A stretch of 57,514 nucleotides of DNA from an uncultured Collinsella sp. (GCA_959599635.1 CAUGJN010000002.1:1-57514); one strand, 5' to 3'; counted from the first letter of the stretch, positions 6,843-16,701 are shown. The notes: generated by a model from the letters alone, not told the origin. Made by a program: numbers and translations.

Positions 6843-9296
6843 TTACGAGCGGACTTCGCCGTTTACGCCCTTGCACACCTTGGTGACGATCTTCTGGTGC
6901 GCCTTCTCGACCTCTTCGCTGGTAAGCGTGTGGTCGTCCGAGCGATACGTGAGCGCGAAGGCCATGGACTTCTTGCCCTTGCCGATGCGGATGGGATCGC
7001 GGTAGACGTCGAACAGGCGCACGCCCTCGAGCAACTTACCGCCGGCGCTCGTAATGCGGCGCTCAAGATCCTCACAGGTCACGGAGTTGTCGACCACAAT
7101 GGCAAGGTCATGCTCAACAGCCGGGTACTGCGAGAACTCGCGATAGTTCTCCTGGTTGCGGGCGCCCTTGATCAGCTTGTTCAAGTCGAGCTCAAAGGCA
7201 ACGACGACCTCATCGATGCCCATCGCCTCGCGCGCCTCGGGGTGAATCTCGCCGACCCAGCCCAGCACGGTTCCGCCGGACAGAACCTCGGCCGCACGAC
7301 CCGGCTGCAAGAAAGCATAGCCCTCTCCCTCGACGGGACGGAAGCGAACCTTCTCGATGCGCAGCTGGGCAAGCAGCTCCTCGACGATGCCCTTGCCAAA
7401 GAAGAAGCGCAGCTTGCGGTACTTCATGTTCCAGGACTGCTCGCTCCACTGGCCCGAGAGCACACCCGCGACGGACTTGGTCTCCTTGGGCAGGCTGGCA
7501 TTCTCGCGACCATGGAACAGGCTGCCGACCTCGTACAGGTGCACGTTGGGCGTGCCGTGGGCCTCGTTATAGGCAACGGACTGCAGTAGGCCCGGCAACA
7601 GCGAGCGGCGCATCTCGGTCTGCTCGGCCACCAGCGGGTTCATGAGCACCACGGGGCAGCCGCGGCCCTCGGTGGACATGCCGATCTTCTCCAGGTCGCC
7701 CGGGGCGGCAAAGCCAAAGGTCGTGGTCTCGTTAAGACCGCAGGCGCGCAGGATCTCGCCGACCTTGCGGGTGAGCTTTTGCTCGCGGGTCAGGCCGCCG
7801 ATGTGGTTCTTGGCAGCCGGGATTGTCGCCGTCACGCGGCCCATGCCCCATAGGCGCAGGACCTCCTCGATCAGGTCAATCTCGCGCGGCAGGTCTGGGC
7901 GGAAGCTCGGCGGGGTAACCATAAAGTCCTCGCCGTCGCGCTCGACGGTGCAGCCCAGACGGGTAAGCGAACGCTCGATAAAGTCGGGCTCGATGTCGGC
8001 ACCGCAGATGGCATGCACGCGGGCCAGGCGCAGCTTAATGCTGTCGATGGTCTTGGGCGCGGGGAAAACGTCAACATAGCCGGGAGCAACCTCGCCGCCG
8101 GCGATCTCCTCGATGAGCGCGCAGGTAACGTTGGCGACATCCACGCAGCCGGTCTCGTCGACCTGGCGCTCAAAGCGAATGGAGGCGTCGGAGATCAGCG
8201 ACAGATCGCGGCTGGTGTGTGAGGTGCGACCGGCGTTGAAGCAGGCACTCTCGACCATCACATCGACGGTGTCGTCCTCGATCTCGGAATCCATGCCGCC
8301 CATAACGCCGGCCAACGCCACGGGGCGCTCGCCATCGGTGATAAGGCCCATGCCGGCGTCGAGCACGCGCTCCTCGCCGTCGAGCGTCGTGAACTTCTCA
8401 TCCTGCTGGGCGGCGCGAACCACCACGCGGCGATGACCATCGCGCTCGGCAAAGGTGTCCAGGTCAAAGGCGTGCAGCGGCTGACCGGTGAGCATCATCA
8501 CGTAGTTGGTGATGTCGACGATGTTGTTGTGCGGGCGCACGCCCAGGGCGTTGAGGCGCTTGACCATCCAGTCGGGCGACGGGCCGACCTTCACGTTGCG
8601 CACGATACGGGCGACATAGCGGTCGCACAGGCCCTCGTCGGCAATCTCGACCGAAAGCTCGTCGTCGGTCGCGCGGCCGGTCTCGGCCTTGATGGCGGGC
8701 AGCTCAACGTGGAAATCGCGGTCGAAGATGGCGCCGGTCTCGCGGGCCATGCCGATCATGGACAGGCAATCGGGACGGTTGGGCGTGATCTCGCAGTCAA
8801 GCACGGTATCGCTCGAGCCCACGTACTCGGCAAACGGCATGCCGCAGGGCGTATCCTCGGGCAGGATCATGATGCCGGAGTGGTCGCCGCCCAGGCCGAG
8901 CTCGCGCGCGGAGCAGTTCATGCCCATGGACACGACGCCGCGAAGCTTGCTCTTCTTGATCTTGACGTCGCCGGGCAGGACTGCGCCGATCATGGCCGTG
9001 ACGATGTGGTCGCCGGCCTCGAAGTTCTGCGCGCCGCAGACGATCTGCAGCGGAGCGGGATTGCCGCCAGCGTCGAGGTTCTTGTCACCCACGTCGACCG
9101 AGCACACATACATGTGGTCGCTATCGGGGTGCGGGGTCTTGGTGAGCACCTTGGCAGTCACCACGTGGTCGAAGGACTCGCCCACGGTGTCAATCGCCTC
9201 GACCTCGGTGCCGGTACGGATATATTCGTCCGAAAGGGTCTTGGGATCCTCCGGAATATCGATCATGGTCTTGAGCCAGTCGTAAGAAACGCGCAT
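6843..9296 (-). CDS. pheT: Phenylalanine-tRNA ligase beta subunit
   Basis: The 817-residue partner of PheS in the (alpha-beta)2 synthetase. Domains in order: B1 start (MRVSYDWLKTMI), EMAP/tRNA-binding fold (about 40-150), B3/B4 editing domain (about 210-390), B5 (about 400-475), the catalytic-like domain, and the C-terminal FDX-ACB anticodon-binding domain (SQYPAVEHDLAIVVD onward). Full length for the family. ATG 9296 is preceded by AAAGGAGACC. pheT follows pheS by about 160 bases containing a palindrome, and is probably co-transcribed from the T-box leader. Confidence 0.97.
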   Translation of the reverse strand: MRVSYDWLKTMIDIPEDPKTLSDEYIRTGTEVEAIDTVGESFDHVVTAKVLTKTPHPDSDHMYVCSVDVGDKNLDAGGNPAPLQIVCGAQNFEAGDHIVTAMIGAVLPGDVKIKKSKLRGVVSMGMNCSARELGLGGDHSGIMILPEDTPCGMPFAEYVGSSDTVLDCEITPNRPDCLSMIGMARETGAIFDRDFHVELPAIKAETGRATDDELSVEIADEGLCDRYVARIVRNVKVGPSPDWMVKRLNALGVRPHNNIVDITNYVMMLTGQPLHAFDLDTFAERDGHRRVVVRAAQQDEKFTTLDGEERVLDAGMGLITDGERPVALAGVMGGMDSEIEDDTVDVMVESACFNAGRTSHTSRDLSLISDASIRFERQVDETGCVDVANVTCALIEEIAGGEVAPGYVDVFPAPKTIDSIKLRLARVHAICGADIEPDFIERSLTRLGCTVERDGEDFMVTPPSFRPDLPREIDLIEEVLRLWGMGRVTATIPAAKNHIGGLTREQKLTRKVGEILRACGLNETTTFGFAAPGDLEKIGMSTEGRGCPVVLMNPLVAEQTEMRRSLLPGLLQSVAYNEAHGTPNVHLYEVGSLFHGRENASLPKETKSVAGVLSGQWSEQSWNMKYRKLRFFFGKGIVEELLAQLRIEKVRFRPVEGEGYAFLQPGRAAEVLSGGTVLGWVGEIHPEAREAMGIDEVVVAFELDLNKLIKGARNQENYREFSQYPAVEHDLAIVVDNSVTCEDLERRITSAGGKLLEGVRLFDVYRDPIRIGKGKKSMAFALTYRSDDHTLTSEEVEKAHQKIVTKVCKGVNGEVRS

Positions 9297-9350
9297 CTAA
9301 CTGGTCTCCTTTCATAAATGCGGCTTTGAGCCAAAAAACTGCAACGGAGA

Positions 9351-9455
9351 CGGGTTTTCCAAGTGCCGCAGATTGCCTTGAAAGAGGAGGGCCGCGTACT
9401 TAGGTACGCAACCGATGATTGAAAGGCAAGGTGCGGTGCTTGGGAAAGCCGCCGG
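9351..9455. repeat. Long imperfect palindrome between pheS and pheT
   Basis: The arms at 9351-9385 and 9420-9452 match as CGGGTTTTCCAAGTGCCGC against its complement, then GCCTT/AAGGC. A perfect small palindrome, GCGTACTTAGGTACGC (9394-9409), sits at the centre. It lies in the presumed pheS-pheT mRNA, two bases from the pheS stop. It could modulate pheT expression or simply be an interspersed repeat. Confidence 0.75.
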
Positions 9456-9457
9456 GC

Positions 9458-10534
9458 CTAGAACTGATTTAAGAAGCGCATATCGCCCGTCATGAGCGTT
9501 CGCAGGTCGGGCAGGTCGTAGCGCAGGGCCGCGACGCGCTCGGCGCCAATGCCAAAGGCGAAGCCGGTGTACTTCTCGGGGTCGATGCCGCAGTTGATCA
9601 GGACGTTGGGGTCGACCATGCCGCAGCCCAGGATCTCGATCCAGCCGCTATGCTTGCAGAAGTTGCAGCCCTTGCCGCCGCACACGTGGCAGCTCACGTC
9701 CACCTCGCAGCTGGGCTCGGTGAAGGGGAAGAAATGCGGGCGGTAACGCGTCTTGCGGTCCTCGCCAAACATGCACTTAACAAAGTAGTCGAGCGTGCCC
9801 TTAAGGTCGCCAAAGGTGATGCCCTCGTCAACGACCAGGCCCTCAATCTGGTTGAACTGCGGCAGGTGGCAGGCATCGGCCGTGTCAGGACGGTAGACGG
9901 TGCCCGGGCAGATCATATAGATGGGCGGCTTCTGCGACTCCATGGTGTGGATCTGCACGCCCGAGGTCTGGGTGCGCAGCAGCACGTCGGACTCGCCGTG
10001 GGCGTGAGCCTCGGGGTGCGCGACGCTGCCGGGGTTGTTGTCGACCACGTAGAAGGTATCGCGGGCCGAGCGGCTCGGGTGATCCATGGGGGCGTTGAGC
10101 GCGGTGAAGTTGTAGTAGGAGGTGTCGACCATGGGGCCAGACTCGACGGTATAGCCAATACCGCAGAAGATGTCCTCGGCCTCCTCGATAATCTGCTTGA
10201 TCAGGTGCTGGTGACCGATCTGCGGACGGATGCCCGGCAGCGTGATGTCGACGGCATCGTGCTCGAGTGCGTGCTTGAGGGCGGCGGCCTTCATCTCGGT
10301 GGTGCGCTCGTCGAGCATGCCCTCGATCAGCTGGCGCATCTCGTTGGCGCGCTTGCCCATGACGGGACGATCCTCGGGGGCGAGCTTGCCCATCATGCGC
10401 ATCAGGCCGGTGATGCGGCCCCTGCGGCCGAGCAGCGCGACGCGCGCGGCCTCGAGCTTCTCGGCGTCGTCGGCGCCTGCGACGAGCTCCTTGGCCTCTT
10501 CCTCGAGTTTGACCAGATCATCAATCAGACTCAT
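9458..10534 (-). CDS. pheS: Phenylalanine-tRNA ligase alpha subunit
   Basis: The 358-residue catalytic subunit that activates phenylalanine and charges tRNA-Phe. An N-terminal coiled coil (residues 1-85) is followed by class II motifs, including the motif 2 region around YRPDTADACHLPQFNQIEG and motif 3 GFAFGIGAERVAAL. A CHVCGGKGCNFC insertion, a possible zinc knuckle found in some bacterial PheS, is present. The frame is open further upstream, but that part lies in the leader. ATG 10534 has AAGGGAAGAC upstream and gives MSLIDDLVKLEEEA, the normal PheS start. Controlled by the T-box upstream. Confidence 0.97.
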   Translation of the reverse strand: MSLIDDLVKLEEEAKELVAGADDAEKLEAARVALLGRRGRITGLMRMMGKLAPEDRPVMGKRANEMRQLIEGMLDERTTEMKAAALKHALEHDAVDITLPGIRPQIGHQHLIKQIIEEAEDIFCGIGYTVESGPMVDTSYYNFTALNAPMDHPSRSARDTFYVVDNNPGSVAHPEAHAHGESDVLLRTQTSGVQIHTMESQKPPIYMICPGTVYRPDTADACHLPQFNQIEGLVVDEGITFGDLKGTLDYFVKCMFGEDRKTRYRPHFFPFTEPSCEVDVSCHVCGGKGCNFCKHSGWIEILGCGMVDPNVLINCGIDPEKYTGFAFGIGAERVAALRYDLPDLRTLMTGDMRFLNQF

Positions 10535-10611
10535 GTCTTCCCTTTCGTCTCTCGCGCATCCACTTGCCACGGCAGCTGGAGCCACCCGGTGCTGCGGATG
10601 TGCGGCCCGGT

Positions 10612-10925
10612 TCGGTAACAAAAAACCGTCCTCGGGCATGTGCATTGCCCAAGGACGGTTGAATTCCGCGGTACCACCTTGTTTGACCCGGCGGATGTCT
10701 GGCCCGCCGTGCCCACTCTGCGCCCCTTATCGCGAGGCTCACGGCTTCCCTACTGGGGCTTCGCCGCCGCTAGCCGCGTGCCCGTTGAGGTCGCTGCTCG
10801 GGAGTGAACGCTTGGCCCTTGTCACCGCGGGAAGGCTTGCAGCCCATGACCTTCCCTCTCTTGCCGGCGACGCGGCGGGCAAAACCCTCTCCGTCAACGC
10901 ATTGGGCTATAGGATACCACATTGT
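10612..10925 (-). promoter_or_regulatory. T-box riboswitch leader of pheST (with terminator)
   Basis: Minus-strand RNA carries the conserved T-box core AAGGTGGTACCGCGGAA (about 10664-10681), followed by the terminator stem CCGTCCTTGGGC pairing with GCCCGAGGACGG and a run of six T (10619-10660). The upstream 240 bases fold as stem I and associated helices. A TTC phenylalanine codon at 10806-10808 is a candidate specifier. Uncharged tRNA-Phe would stabilise the antiterminator and switch on pheST. The rest of the gap to 11037 holds the divergent promoters, with no additional gene. Confidence 0.92.
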
Positions 10926-11037
10926 GTGAGCGTATCGCCGCGTTCCGTTTTGTTCGTGCTGGGTACAAGGCGGGTAGGTATGCAAACTGGCCGTGCGCCC
11001 ACCCGAGGCGCTCGGCTCACGAGATCAAGGATATGGT

Positions 11038-12612
11038 ATGGGAAAGAAACTCGATAAGAAGGCTAAGACTGCCGTGGGCAAGGCACCCAAGGGTATGAAG
11101 GTCGATAAGACCGTCAAGAAGTTCCGCAAGCTCGAGGGCAAGCTGTGGACCCGCGAATACCTGCTCAAGATTGCCGAGTTTGACGGCGCGACTATTGCTC
11201 CCGCCAACGGCGCCGCAGCGCGTGCCGACGCCATGGGAACCCTTGCCGGCGAGCATCACAAGCTCCTGACCAGCAAAAAGTCTGTCGAACTTGTGCGTTC
11301 GCTGGCACGCGAGACCGTCGCCGGCGGCAAGATCGACGACCCGCAGCTGCTCGACGAGATCCGTGTGCTCGGCCGCGACCAGCGCGAGGCAAGCGTCATC
11401 CCCACCGAGGAAGCCGAGGCCTGGACCAGGCTCACCTGCGAGGCCGACGCCGTGTGGCACAAGGCCAAGACGGCCAATGACTGGGCGAGCTTTGAGCCCT
11501 ATGTGGATAGAATCGTCGCCCAACTTAAACATCAGGCCGAGCTCATGGACCCCAAGCGCGATCCATACGACGTGTGGCTCGATCAGTACGAGCGCGGTCT
11601 TTCCACCAAGAGCTTCGATGCGTTTTGCGACGAGGTCAAGGCCACGGTCGTGCCGCTCGTGCACGCCATCAGCGAGCGCGGCCAGCAGCCCGATGCCGAC
11701 TTTTTGCACGCCCGCGTGCCCGAGGCCGCCCAGCGCGCCATGAGCTTCGACCTTATGAAGCTTGTCGGCCTGGACCTGGACGACACCACGCTTGCCTTTA
11801 CCGAGCACCCGTTTAGCGAGGGCTTTGCCGTGGGTGACGCGCGCATCGCGACACACATCTACGAGGACGATTGCATCTCCAACGTCTACAGCATCATCCA
11901 CGAGGCGGGACATGCCGCCTACGAGCTGGGCGTCAACCCCGCTTATGCGCGCACGTGCCTGGAGGGCGGCACCTCCATGGGTATCCACGAGAGCCAGAGT
12001 CGCTTCTTTGAGAACACCGTGGGCCGCAGCCGCGCCTTTATGGGACCGCTACTGCAGGCGCTGCGCCGTCACGCACCCGAGGTCTACGGCGACGTGGACG
12101 AGGACACGCTCTACCGCGCCGTGAACATCGCGCAGCCGTCGCTGATCCGCACCGAGGCCGACGAGCTCACCTACCCGCTGCATATTATGGTGCGCTACCA
12201 GATTGAGCGCATGCTGTTTGCCGGCGAGGCCACGGCCAAGGACATCCCCGCGCTTTGGAACCGCTTTATGGACGAGTACCTGGGCATTCCCGTTCCCGAC
12301 GACACGCACGGCTGTCTGCAGGATACGCACTGGAGCGGTGGCTCGTTTGGCTACTTCCCCACCTATGCACTGGGTAGCGCCTACGATGCCATGTTTGTGC
12401 CGGCCATGTGCCGCGACGGCGTCGACCTTACCGGTGCCTGCGCGAGCGGCGACTTGGCACCCGTCCGCGCGTGGCTGGGCGAGCACATTTGGCAGTGGGG
12501 CCGCGCCAAAGACGCGCCGGAGCTCATCAAGGGCGCCTGCGGCATGGACTTTGACGCCCGCTACTACTGCAGCTACCTGCAGGACAAGTTCACCACCCTG
12601 TATAGTCTTTAG
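11038..12612 (+). CDS. M32-family metallocarboxypeptidase
   Basis: A 524-residue cytoplasmic zinc carboxypeptidase that removes C-terminal residues from peptides. The HExxH site is HEAGHAAYELG at about residue 288. The downstream glutamate is in GIHESQSRFFEN, and the family DPYDVWLDQYE and IRTEADELTYPLHIMVRY motifs are present. A lysine-rich N-terminus of about 30 residues precedes the usual domain. ATG 11038 has AAGGATAT upstream and is preferred to an upstream ATG at 10993 that lacks a ribosome site. Single gene, convergent with glmM. Confidence 0.93.
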   Translation: MGKKLDKKAKTAVGKAPKGMKVDKTVKKFRKLEGKLWTREYLLKIAEFDGATIAPANGAAARADAMGTLAGEHHKLLTSKKSVELVRSLARETVAGGKIDDPQLLDEIRVLGRDQREASVIPTEEAEAWTRLTCEADAVWHKAKTANDWASFEPYVDRIVAQLKHQAELMDPKRDPYDVWLDQYERGLSTKSFDAFCDEVKATVVPLVHAISERGQQPDADFLHARVPEAAQRAMSFDLMKLVGLDLDDTTLAFTEHPFSEGFAVGDARIATHIYEDDCISNVYSIIHEAGHAAYELGVNPAYARTCLEGGTSMGIHESQSRFFENTVGRSRAFMGPLLQALRRHAPEVYGDVDEDTLYRAVNIAQPSLIRTEADELTYPLHIMVRYQIERMLFAGEATAKDIPALWNRFMDEYLGIPVPDDTHGCLQDTHWSGGSFGYFPTYALGSAYDAMFVPAMCRDGVDLTGACASGDLAPVRAWLGEHIWQWGRAKDAPELIKGACGMDFDARYYCSYLQDKFTTLYSL

Positions 12613-12685
12613 CCAGTAGTGTTGACACCGATGTCTTGTTAATGTCAGCGAAAACGACCCTAAGCGAGCAAGGTGACGTGAAATG

Positions 12686-12715
12686 AAAGGGCGCTGACCT
12701 TCTGGTCGCGCCCTT
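12686..12715. terminator. Hairpin between convergent M32 peptidase and glmM
   Basis: Stem AAGGGCG...CGCCCTT with an inner GACC/GGTC helix. No strong U-run on either strand, so termination is likely but modest. Confidence 0.5.
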
Positions 12716-12727
12716 GAAATTGAACGT

Positions 12728-12762
12728 CAGATTGCCGCTTGGGCCGTTTGCAGCGTCGAGCA
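12728..12762 (+). repeat. Interspersed repeat, CAGATTGCCGCT family, copy 1
   Basis: Begins CAGATTGCCGCT and ends TTGCAGCGTCGAGC. It matches 35992-36026 with a few substitutions. Immediately followed by a perfect 12-bp hairpin (12763-12790). Confidence 0.6.
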
Positions 12763-12790
12763 GTTACGCGGTTTGGTAAAACCGCGTAAC
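12763..12790. repeat. Perfect hairpin GTTACGCGGTTT-GGTA-AAACCGCGTAAC
   Basis: A 12-bp perfect stem with a four-base loop, 35 bases beyond the glmM stop. It may protect or terminate the glmM transcript, although no T-run follows. Confidence 0.7.
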
Positions 12791-12824
12791 AAGTAGTCGT
12801 TTAAGAACGTCCCCAATGGCTACC

Positions 12825-14156
12825 TTACAGAGCTTCCAAAGCACTTGCGATGCGCTTCATGGCAGCATCGGCGGATGCTTGGTCGGGCGCTTCGGCCAAA
12901 ACGCGAATCACCGACTCGGTTCCACTTTTGCGCACGAGCACGCGGCCCTCGCCTGCCAGCGCAGTCTCGGCCTCGGCGATGGCGTTCTGCACGCCCATGT
13001 TCTCGAGCGCGGCGTCCTTATCCGCTACGCGCACGGCAACCTGCGCCTGCGGCAGCAGCTTGCACGGAGCCGTGAGCTGCGAGAGCGTCTCGCGCTCGGC
13101 ACGAATCACTTCCATCACGCGCAGCGAGGTCATAATGCCGTCGCCCGTGCGCTCGATATCGCCAAAGATCGTATGGCCCGTCTGCTCGCCGCCCAGGCTG
13201 TAGCCGCCCTCGCGCATCTTGGCATACACGTGACGGTCGCCCACGCCGCTGGTCACGGCGCTCAGTCCGGCAAGCTCCAGCGACTTGACCAGACCAAAGT
13301 TGCTGGCGATCGTCGGCACCACAGTACCGCCCGAAAGGCGACCGTGCTTGTTCAGATACACGCCGCACACGTACAGGATCTGGTCGCCGTCTACCACGCG
13401 ACCGCGCTCATCCACGGCCAGGCAGCGGTCGGCATCGCCGTCATAGGCAAAACCCACGTCCAGGCCTTGCTCCACCACGTGGCGCTGCAGGCGCTCCATA
13501 TGCGTGGAGCCGCAGTCGACGTTGATGTTAAAGCCATCGGGCGCGGCGTTGATCACGCGCACGTCGGCGCCCAGCGCGTCGAACACCGGCTTGGCCACCG
13601 AGGACGCCGAGCCGTTGGCGCAGTCGAGACCGATCTTGACGCCCTGTAGCGAAAAATTCGAACTCGCAATGAGCGAGGCGATATAGCGGTTGCGCCCCTG
13701 CATGTAGTCCACCGTGGCGCCGATGTGGTTGCCCGTGGCCAGCGGCACCTCGCTCTTGCCATCGATGTAGTCCTCGATGAGCTCCAGTACGTCCTCGTCC
13801 ATCTTAAAACCGTCGCTGTTGACGAGCTTAATGCCGTTATCGCAAAACGGGTTGTGGCTCGCGCTGATCATGATGCCGCAATCGAAGCAGCCTTCCACGG
13901 TCTGATGCGCTACGCCCGGCGTGGGGATCACGTGCAGCATATAGGCGTCCGCACCGCTCGCGACCAGGCCACTCACCAGCGCCGCCTCGAACATATAACT
14001 CGAGCGACGTGTGTCCTTGCCCACGATGACGCGCGCCTTGCGCTCGCGGTTGGCGCCGTAATACCAGCCCACAAAACGGCCAATCTTATAAGCGTGCTCT
14101 ACCGTCAGCCCAACGTTGGCCTCACCGCGAAAGCCGTCGGTGCCAAAGTACTTCAT
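12825..14156 (-). CDS. glmM: Phosphoglucosamine mutase
   Basis: Interconverts glucosamine-6-phosphate and glucosamine-1-phosphate on the way to UDP-GlcNAc for peptidoglycan. At 443 residues it has the family's usual length. The catalytic phosphoserine is S100 in MISASHNP, the metal loop is DGDADR, the sugar-binding segment is GGEQTGH, and the C-terminal phosphate-binding loop is VRKSGTESVIRV. AAGGAGAGCGC precedes ATG 14156. Its product pathway borders the sugar-amine genes further downstream in the window only in a broad metabolic sense. Confidence 0.97.
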   Translation of the reverse strand: MKYFGTDGFRGEANVGLTVEHAYKIGRFVGWYYGANRERKARVIVGKDTRRSSYMFEAALVSGLVASGADAYMLHVIPTPGVAHQTVEGCFDCGIMISASHNPFCDNGIKLVNSDGFKMDEDVLELIEDYIDGKSEVPLATGNHIGATVDYMQGRNRYIASLIASSNFSLQGVKIGLDCANGSASSVAKPVFDALGADVRVINAAPDGFNINVDCGSTHMERLQRHVVEQGLDVGFAYDGDADRCLAVDERGRVVDGDQILYVCGVYLNKHGRLSGGTVVPTIASNFGLVKSLELAGLSAVTSGVGDRHVYAKMREGGYSLGGEQTGHTIFGDIERTGDGIMTSLRVMEVIRAERETLSQLTAPCKLLPQAQVAVRVADKDAALENMGVQNAIAEAETALAGEGRVLVRKSGTESVIRVLAEAPDQASADAAMKRIASALEAL

Positions 14157-14171
14157 GCGCTCTCCTTACAA

Positions 14172-14204
14172 AATAGGGGCGAACAGATTGCCTGTCCGCC
14201 CCAA
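14172..14204 (-). terminator. Terminator after the DUF4012 gene
   Basis: Stem GGGGCGgACAG / CTGTtCGCCCC followed on the minus strand by TATTTTG, in the gap between the DUF4012 stop (14240) and the glmM start (14156). Confidence 0.6.
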
Positions 14205-14239
14205 AATGGTACTCGATTATCTGCGCTACCAGAAAAATC

Positions 14240-16552
14240 CTACGCCGACGCGCTGTCGCGAGCCGCCTGGCATGTAGGAGTCTGACGCAGCGTAAGCGGC
14301 TTGTCCCCCGCCTCGGCCGACGTGGTCAGCGTATATGTGATCGTCGTCGTCTCGCCAGCATGCAGGTCAACGGTGCCCGAATAGAAGGGGATTCCATGCC
14401 ACGTAGCGGCGCCAAGACCAAACTGGGTGCCCTCGACGGTCAGATCAGTAATGTTGCCGCCCGTCGGGGCAAACAACGAGACATTCAGACGCTCGTCGTC
14501 GCGCGCGGCATCGGGCGCGCTCGCCGCGACGTAGTCGGGCAGCTTGCCGGCTTCCTCCTGCGTCATGATGTTCGTCAGGGTAACGGTGATGCGATACGAG
14601 CATGTGCCGTCACCGTTCTTGATGCCCTGGCCAATCTGCGTATCGGCGTTCAGGTACCAGTCGAGCTTGGAGAAGCTCAGGTTGTTAAAGTAGACACCAG
14701 CAACGGGATCTTCACTCGGGTCATCCGGATCGGGCAGCGAGGCGTCGATGTTCATCTCCTTGATAGCGTTCTGCTCGTCATCGTTTTTCATCCACGCGAT
14801 CAGACGGCCCTCTTCGGCACCGCGCTCAACGGCGCCGACAAGCTTCGTAACATCGACATCGCCGATACCGCCAAGGATCTTGTCGAAGGCAGCGCTGGCG
14901 ACGGATGCAAAGATGCCGTCCGACTCCTCGACCGGATAGTTCCAGTACACATCGTGCATAAGGACCTTTGCGGCGTTGGTGCCGTCGACAACCGTTCCGT
15001 CGGGCAGCGACACGTTACCGACCAGGCCCAGCAGATACTGCAGGAACACCGGGTCGATACCCACGACGCCGTCAACGTCCTGGCCATATTGAGATTTCCA
15101 CAGGGCTGCGACACGCTGCGAGTTGCGGGGCCAATCAGGCGAATAGGTATTGCCCGAGTTGTACAGGTTACTGTGGTTGCCGAACAGCGCCTCATCCTCT
15201 TCGTCGACGCTCTCGACTGCCTCATCCTCGCTGAGTCCAATGCGGGGAACAAACTCGCCAATCGACATCTGGCCGTCGGTGACCGAAATCAGGCCCTGCG
15301 AACCGCCAAAGCCGCCGCAGGCACGAATCTCGACGTTGTTCATGGCGTACACAAGGTAGTTGCGCGTCTGGCCGTTGGCGCCGAGCATCTGCGGAAGGAC
15401 GGGGGCGACCTTCTCCGCCGCGTCAACCGCGCCGTTGAGGGTGGCAAAGCCGTCCTTGGCCTTATCGACCAGCTCGGTCACCTGGGAAATATGAGTATCG
15501 CCAATACCTTGGATCTTCTCGTTGGCGCTCTTGAACACCTTCGAGCTGCTGGAAAGCGAATCGGCGACCGCCTGCAGCGCGGACACGTTAATCATGCCGT
15601 CCTGAAACAGCTTGCCGGGCGTGGCCTGCGAAAGGTTATCGGCCATGGGAACCAGCGCATTGCTCGAGACATCGGACAGGGCGTCGATCATGGTGCGGGC
15701 CGCATTGATGTCGCTGCCATACACCGGGATAAACGAAGCCGCCGTCCACAGCGGGCTCGAGGTCTCCGCCTTCATGCTGTCGCAAAGCTCATCAATCTTC
15801 TTCGCGTCGTCAGGCAGCGTCGAAAAATCGCCCGACGTGACCTTGTCCTTAAGGCCACCGACAATCTCGACGGCCTCCTTCGCTTCACTCTTTACGGTCT
15901 TTGCCGAGTTAAGCAGCATAAAGCCGCTTGCGCCAAGCGCAACGAGAAGCACCGCGACTACAGCGGCAATAATGGCGCCGGTGTGACGCTTTTTGCGTTC
16001 GCCCTTGCGATGGCGATGACGGACCAGACCGTCAGAGGTCGAACTCGACGAAGCGTCGCTACCATAGTTCAAGCCAAAATCGTAATAATCTTCCTTGGAA
16101 CCCGAGCCCGCAAACTCGGCACCGCTATCATCCAGGCGGGCGAACGTGCCAGTCTCGGAGGCACCGGTGTAAATCGTGCCAAGGTTACCCGTAAGCCCCG
16201 CGCCACCGGCAGAGGGAGTATTGTTGGCGGCCTTGCCGGCATTAACGTTGCCGGCGGCATTTGCGGCGTTGGCAGCACCTGCGTTGTTCGCAGGTACCGA
16301 AGGAGCCCCGCTCGGCTGCGACGCGGAGGTTGCACCGCCCGCAAAGACATTCCCTCTTGCACGGCCGGTCTTTTTTGCCTTTTGAGACTGCTCGTACAGA
16401 GCGGTAAACATCGCCGTCTCGCCCGGGGACACGCGCTTACCGGAACCGCCCTGTCCAGCGCCGCCCGGCGTGCCGGCCTTACCAGCCCCGTTCGGACGCG
16501 GCGGGACTGCAGGACGGCCGCTATCGCTGCCCTTAAAGTGATTACCAGCCAT
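14240..16552 (-). CDS. DUF4012-domain membrane-anchored protein
   Basis: A 770-residue protein of unknown biochemical function. The first ~150 residues are low complexity (Gly, Ala, Pro, Asn). A basic patch (RHRHRKGERKKRH) is followed by a single membrane helix (AIIAAVVAVLLVALGASGFMLL, near residue 205), putting the remainder outside the cell. The outer part has the DUF4012 pattern: a helical stretch with repeated SS/TDLV-like segments, then RNYLVYAMNNVEIRACGGFGG and a long beta-rich tail. The DUF4012 family is often encoded near envelope polysaccharide genes. ATG 16552 (MAGNHF) has GAGGA upstream and is preferred to 16579. Confidence 0.8.
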   Translation of the reverse strand: MAGNHFKGSDSGRPAVPPRPNGAGKAGTPGGAGQGGSGKRVSPGETAMFTALYEQSQKAKKTGRARGNVFAGGATSASQPSGAPSVPANNAGAANAANAAGNVNAGKAANNTPSAGGAGLTGNLGTIYTGASETGTFARLDDSGAEFAGSGSKEDYYDFGLNYGSDASSSSTSDGLVRHRHRKGERKKRHTGAIIAAVVAVLLVALGASGFMLLNSAKTVKSEAKEAVEIVGGLKDKVTSGDFSTLPDDAKKIDELCDSMKAETSSPLWTAASFIPVYGSDINAARTMIDALSDVSSNALVPMADNLSQATPGKLFQDGMINVSALQAVADSLSSSSKVFKSANEKIQGIGDTHISQVTELVDKAKDGFATLNGAVDAAEKVAPVLPQMLGANGQTRNYLVYAMNNVEIRACGGFGGSQGLISVTDGQMSIGEFVPRIGLSEDEAVESVDEEDEALFGNHSNLYNSGNTYSPDWPRNSQRVAALWKSQYGQDVDGVVGIDPVFLQYLLGLVGNVSLPDGTVVDGTNAAKVLMHDVYWNYPVEESDGIFASVASAAFDKILGGIGDVDVTKLVGAVERGAEEGRLIAWMKNDDEQNAIKEMNIDASLPDPDDPSEDPVAGVYFNNLSFSKLDWYLNADTQIGQGIKNGDGTCSYRITVTLTNIMTQEEAGKLPDYVAASAPDAARDDERLNVSLFAPTGGNITDLTVEGTQFGLGAATWHGIPFYSGTVDLHAGETTTITYTLTTSAEAGDKPLTLRQTPTCQAARDSASA

Positions 16553-16701
16553 AAAGAAATCCTCGCAATTGAGTCGCAATGAAAAAGTCCATAACGTTAC
16601 TAGTTTATGGCATTTTGAGCATCGACAGCTAAACTCCAGACACGGACATCAATTGGCGAAAATGTGGCACAACACCTTTTCCGTCTTGGCGGCGGCGCCA
16701 G

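Noticed and set aside
14360..16582. 740-codon plus-strand frame opposite the DUF4012 gene
   Set aside because: Shadow frame; the minus-strand protein has the coherent domain order, membrane helix and start site.
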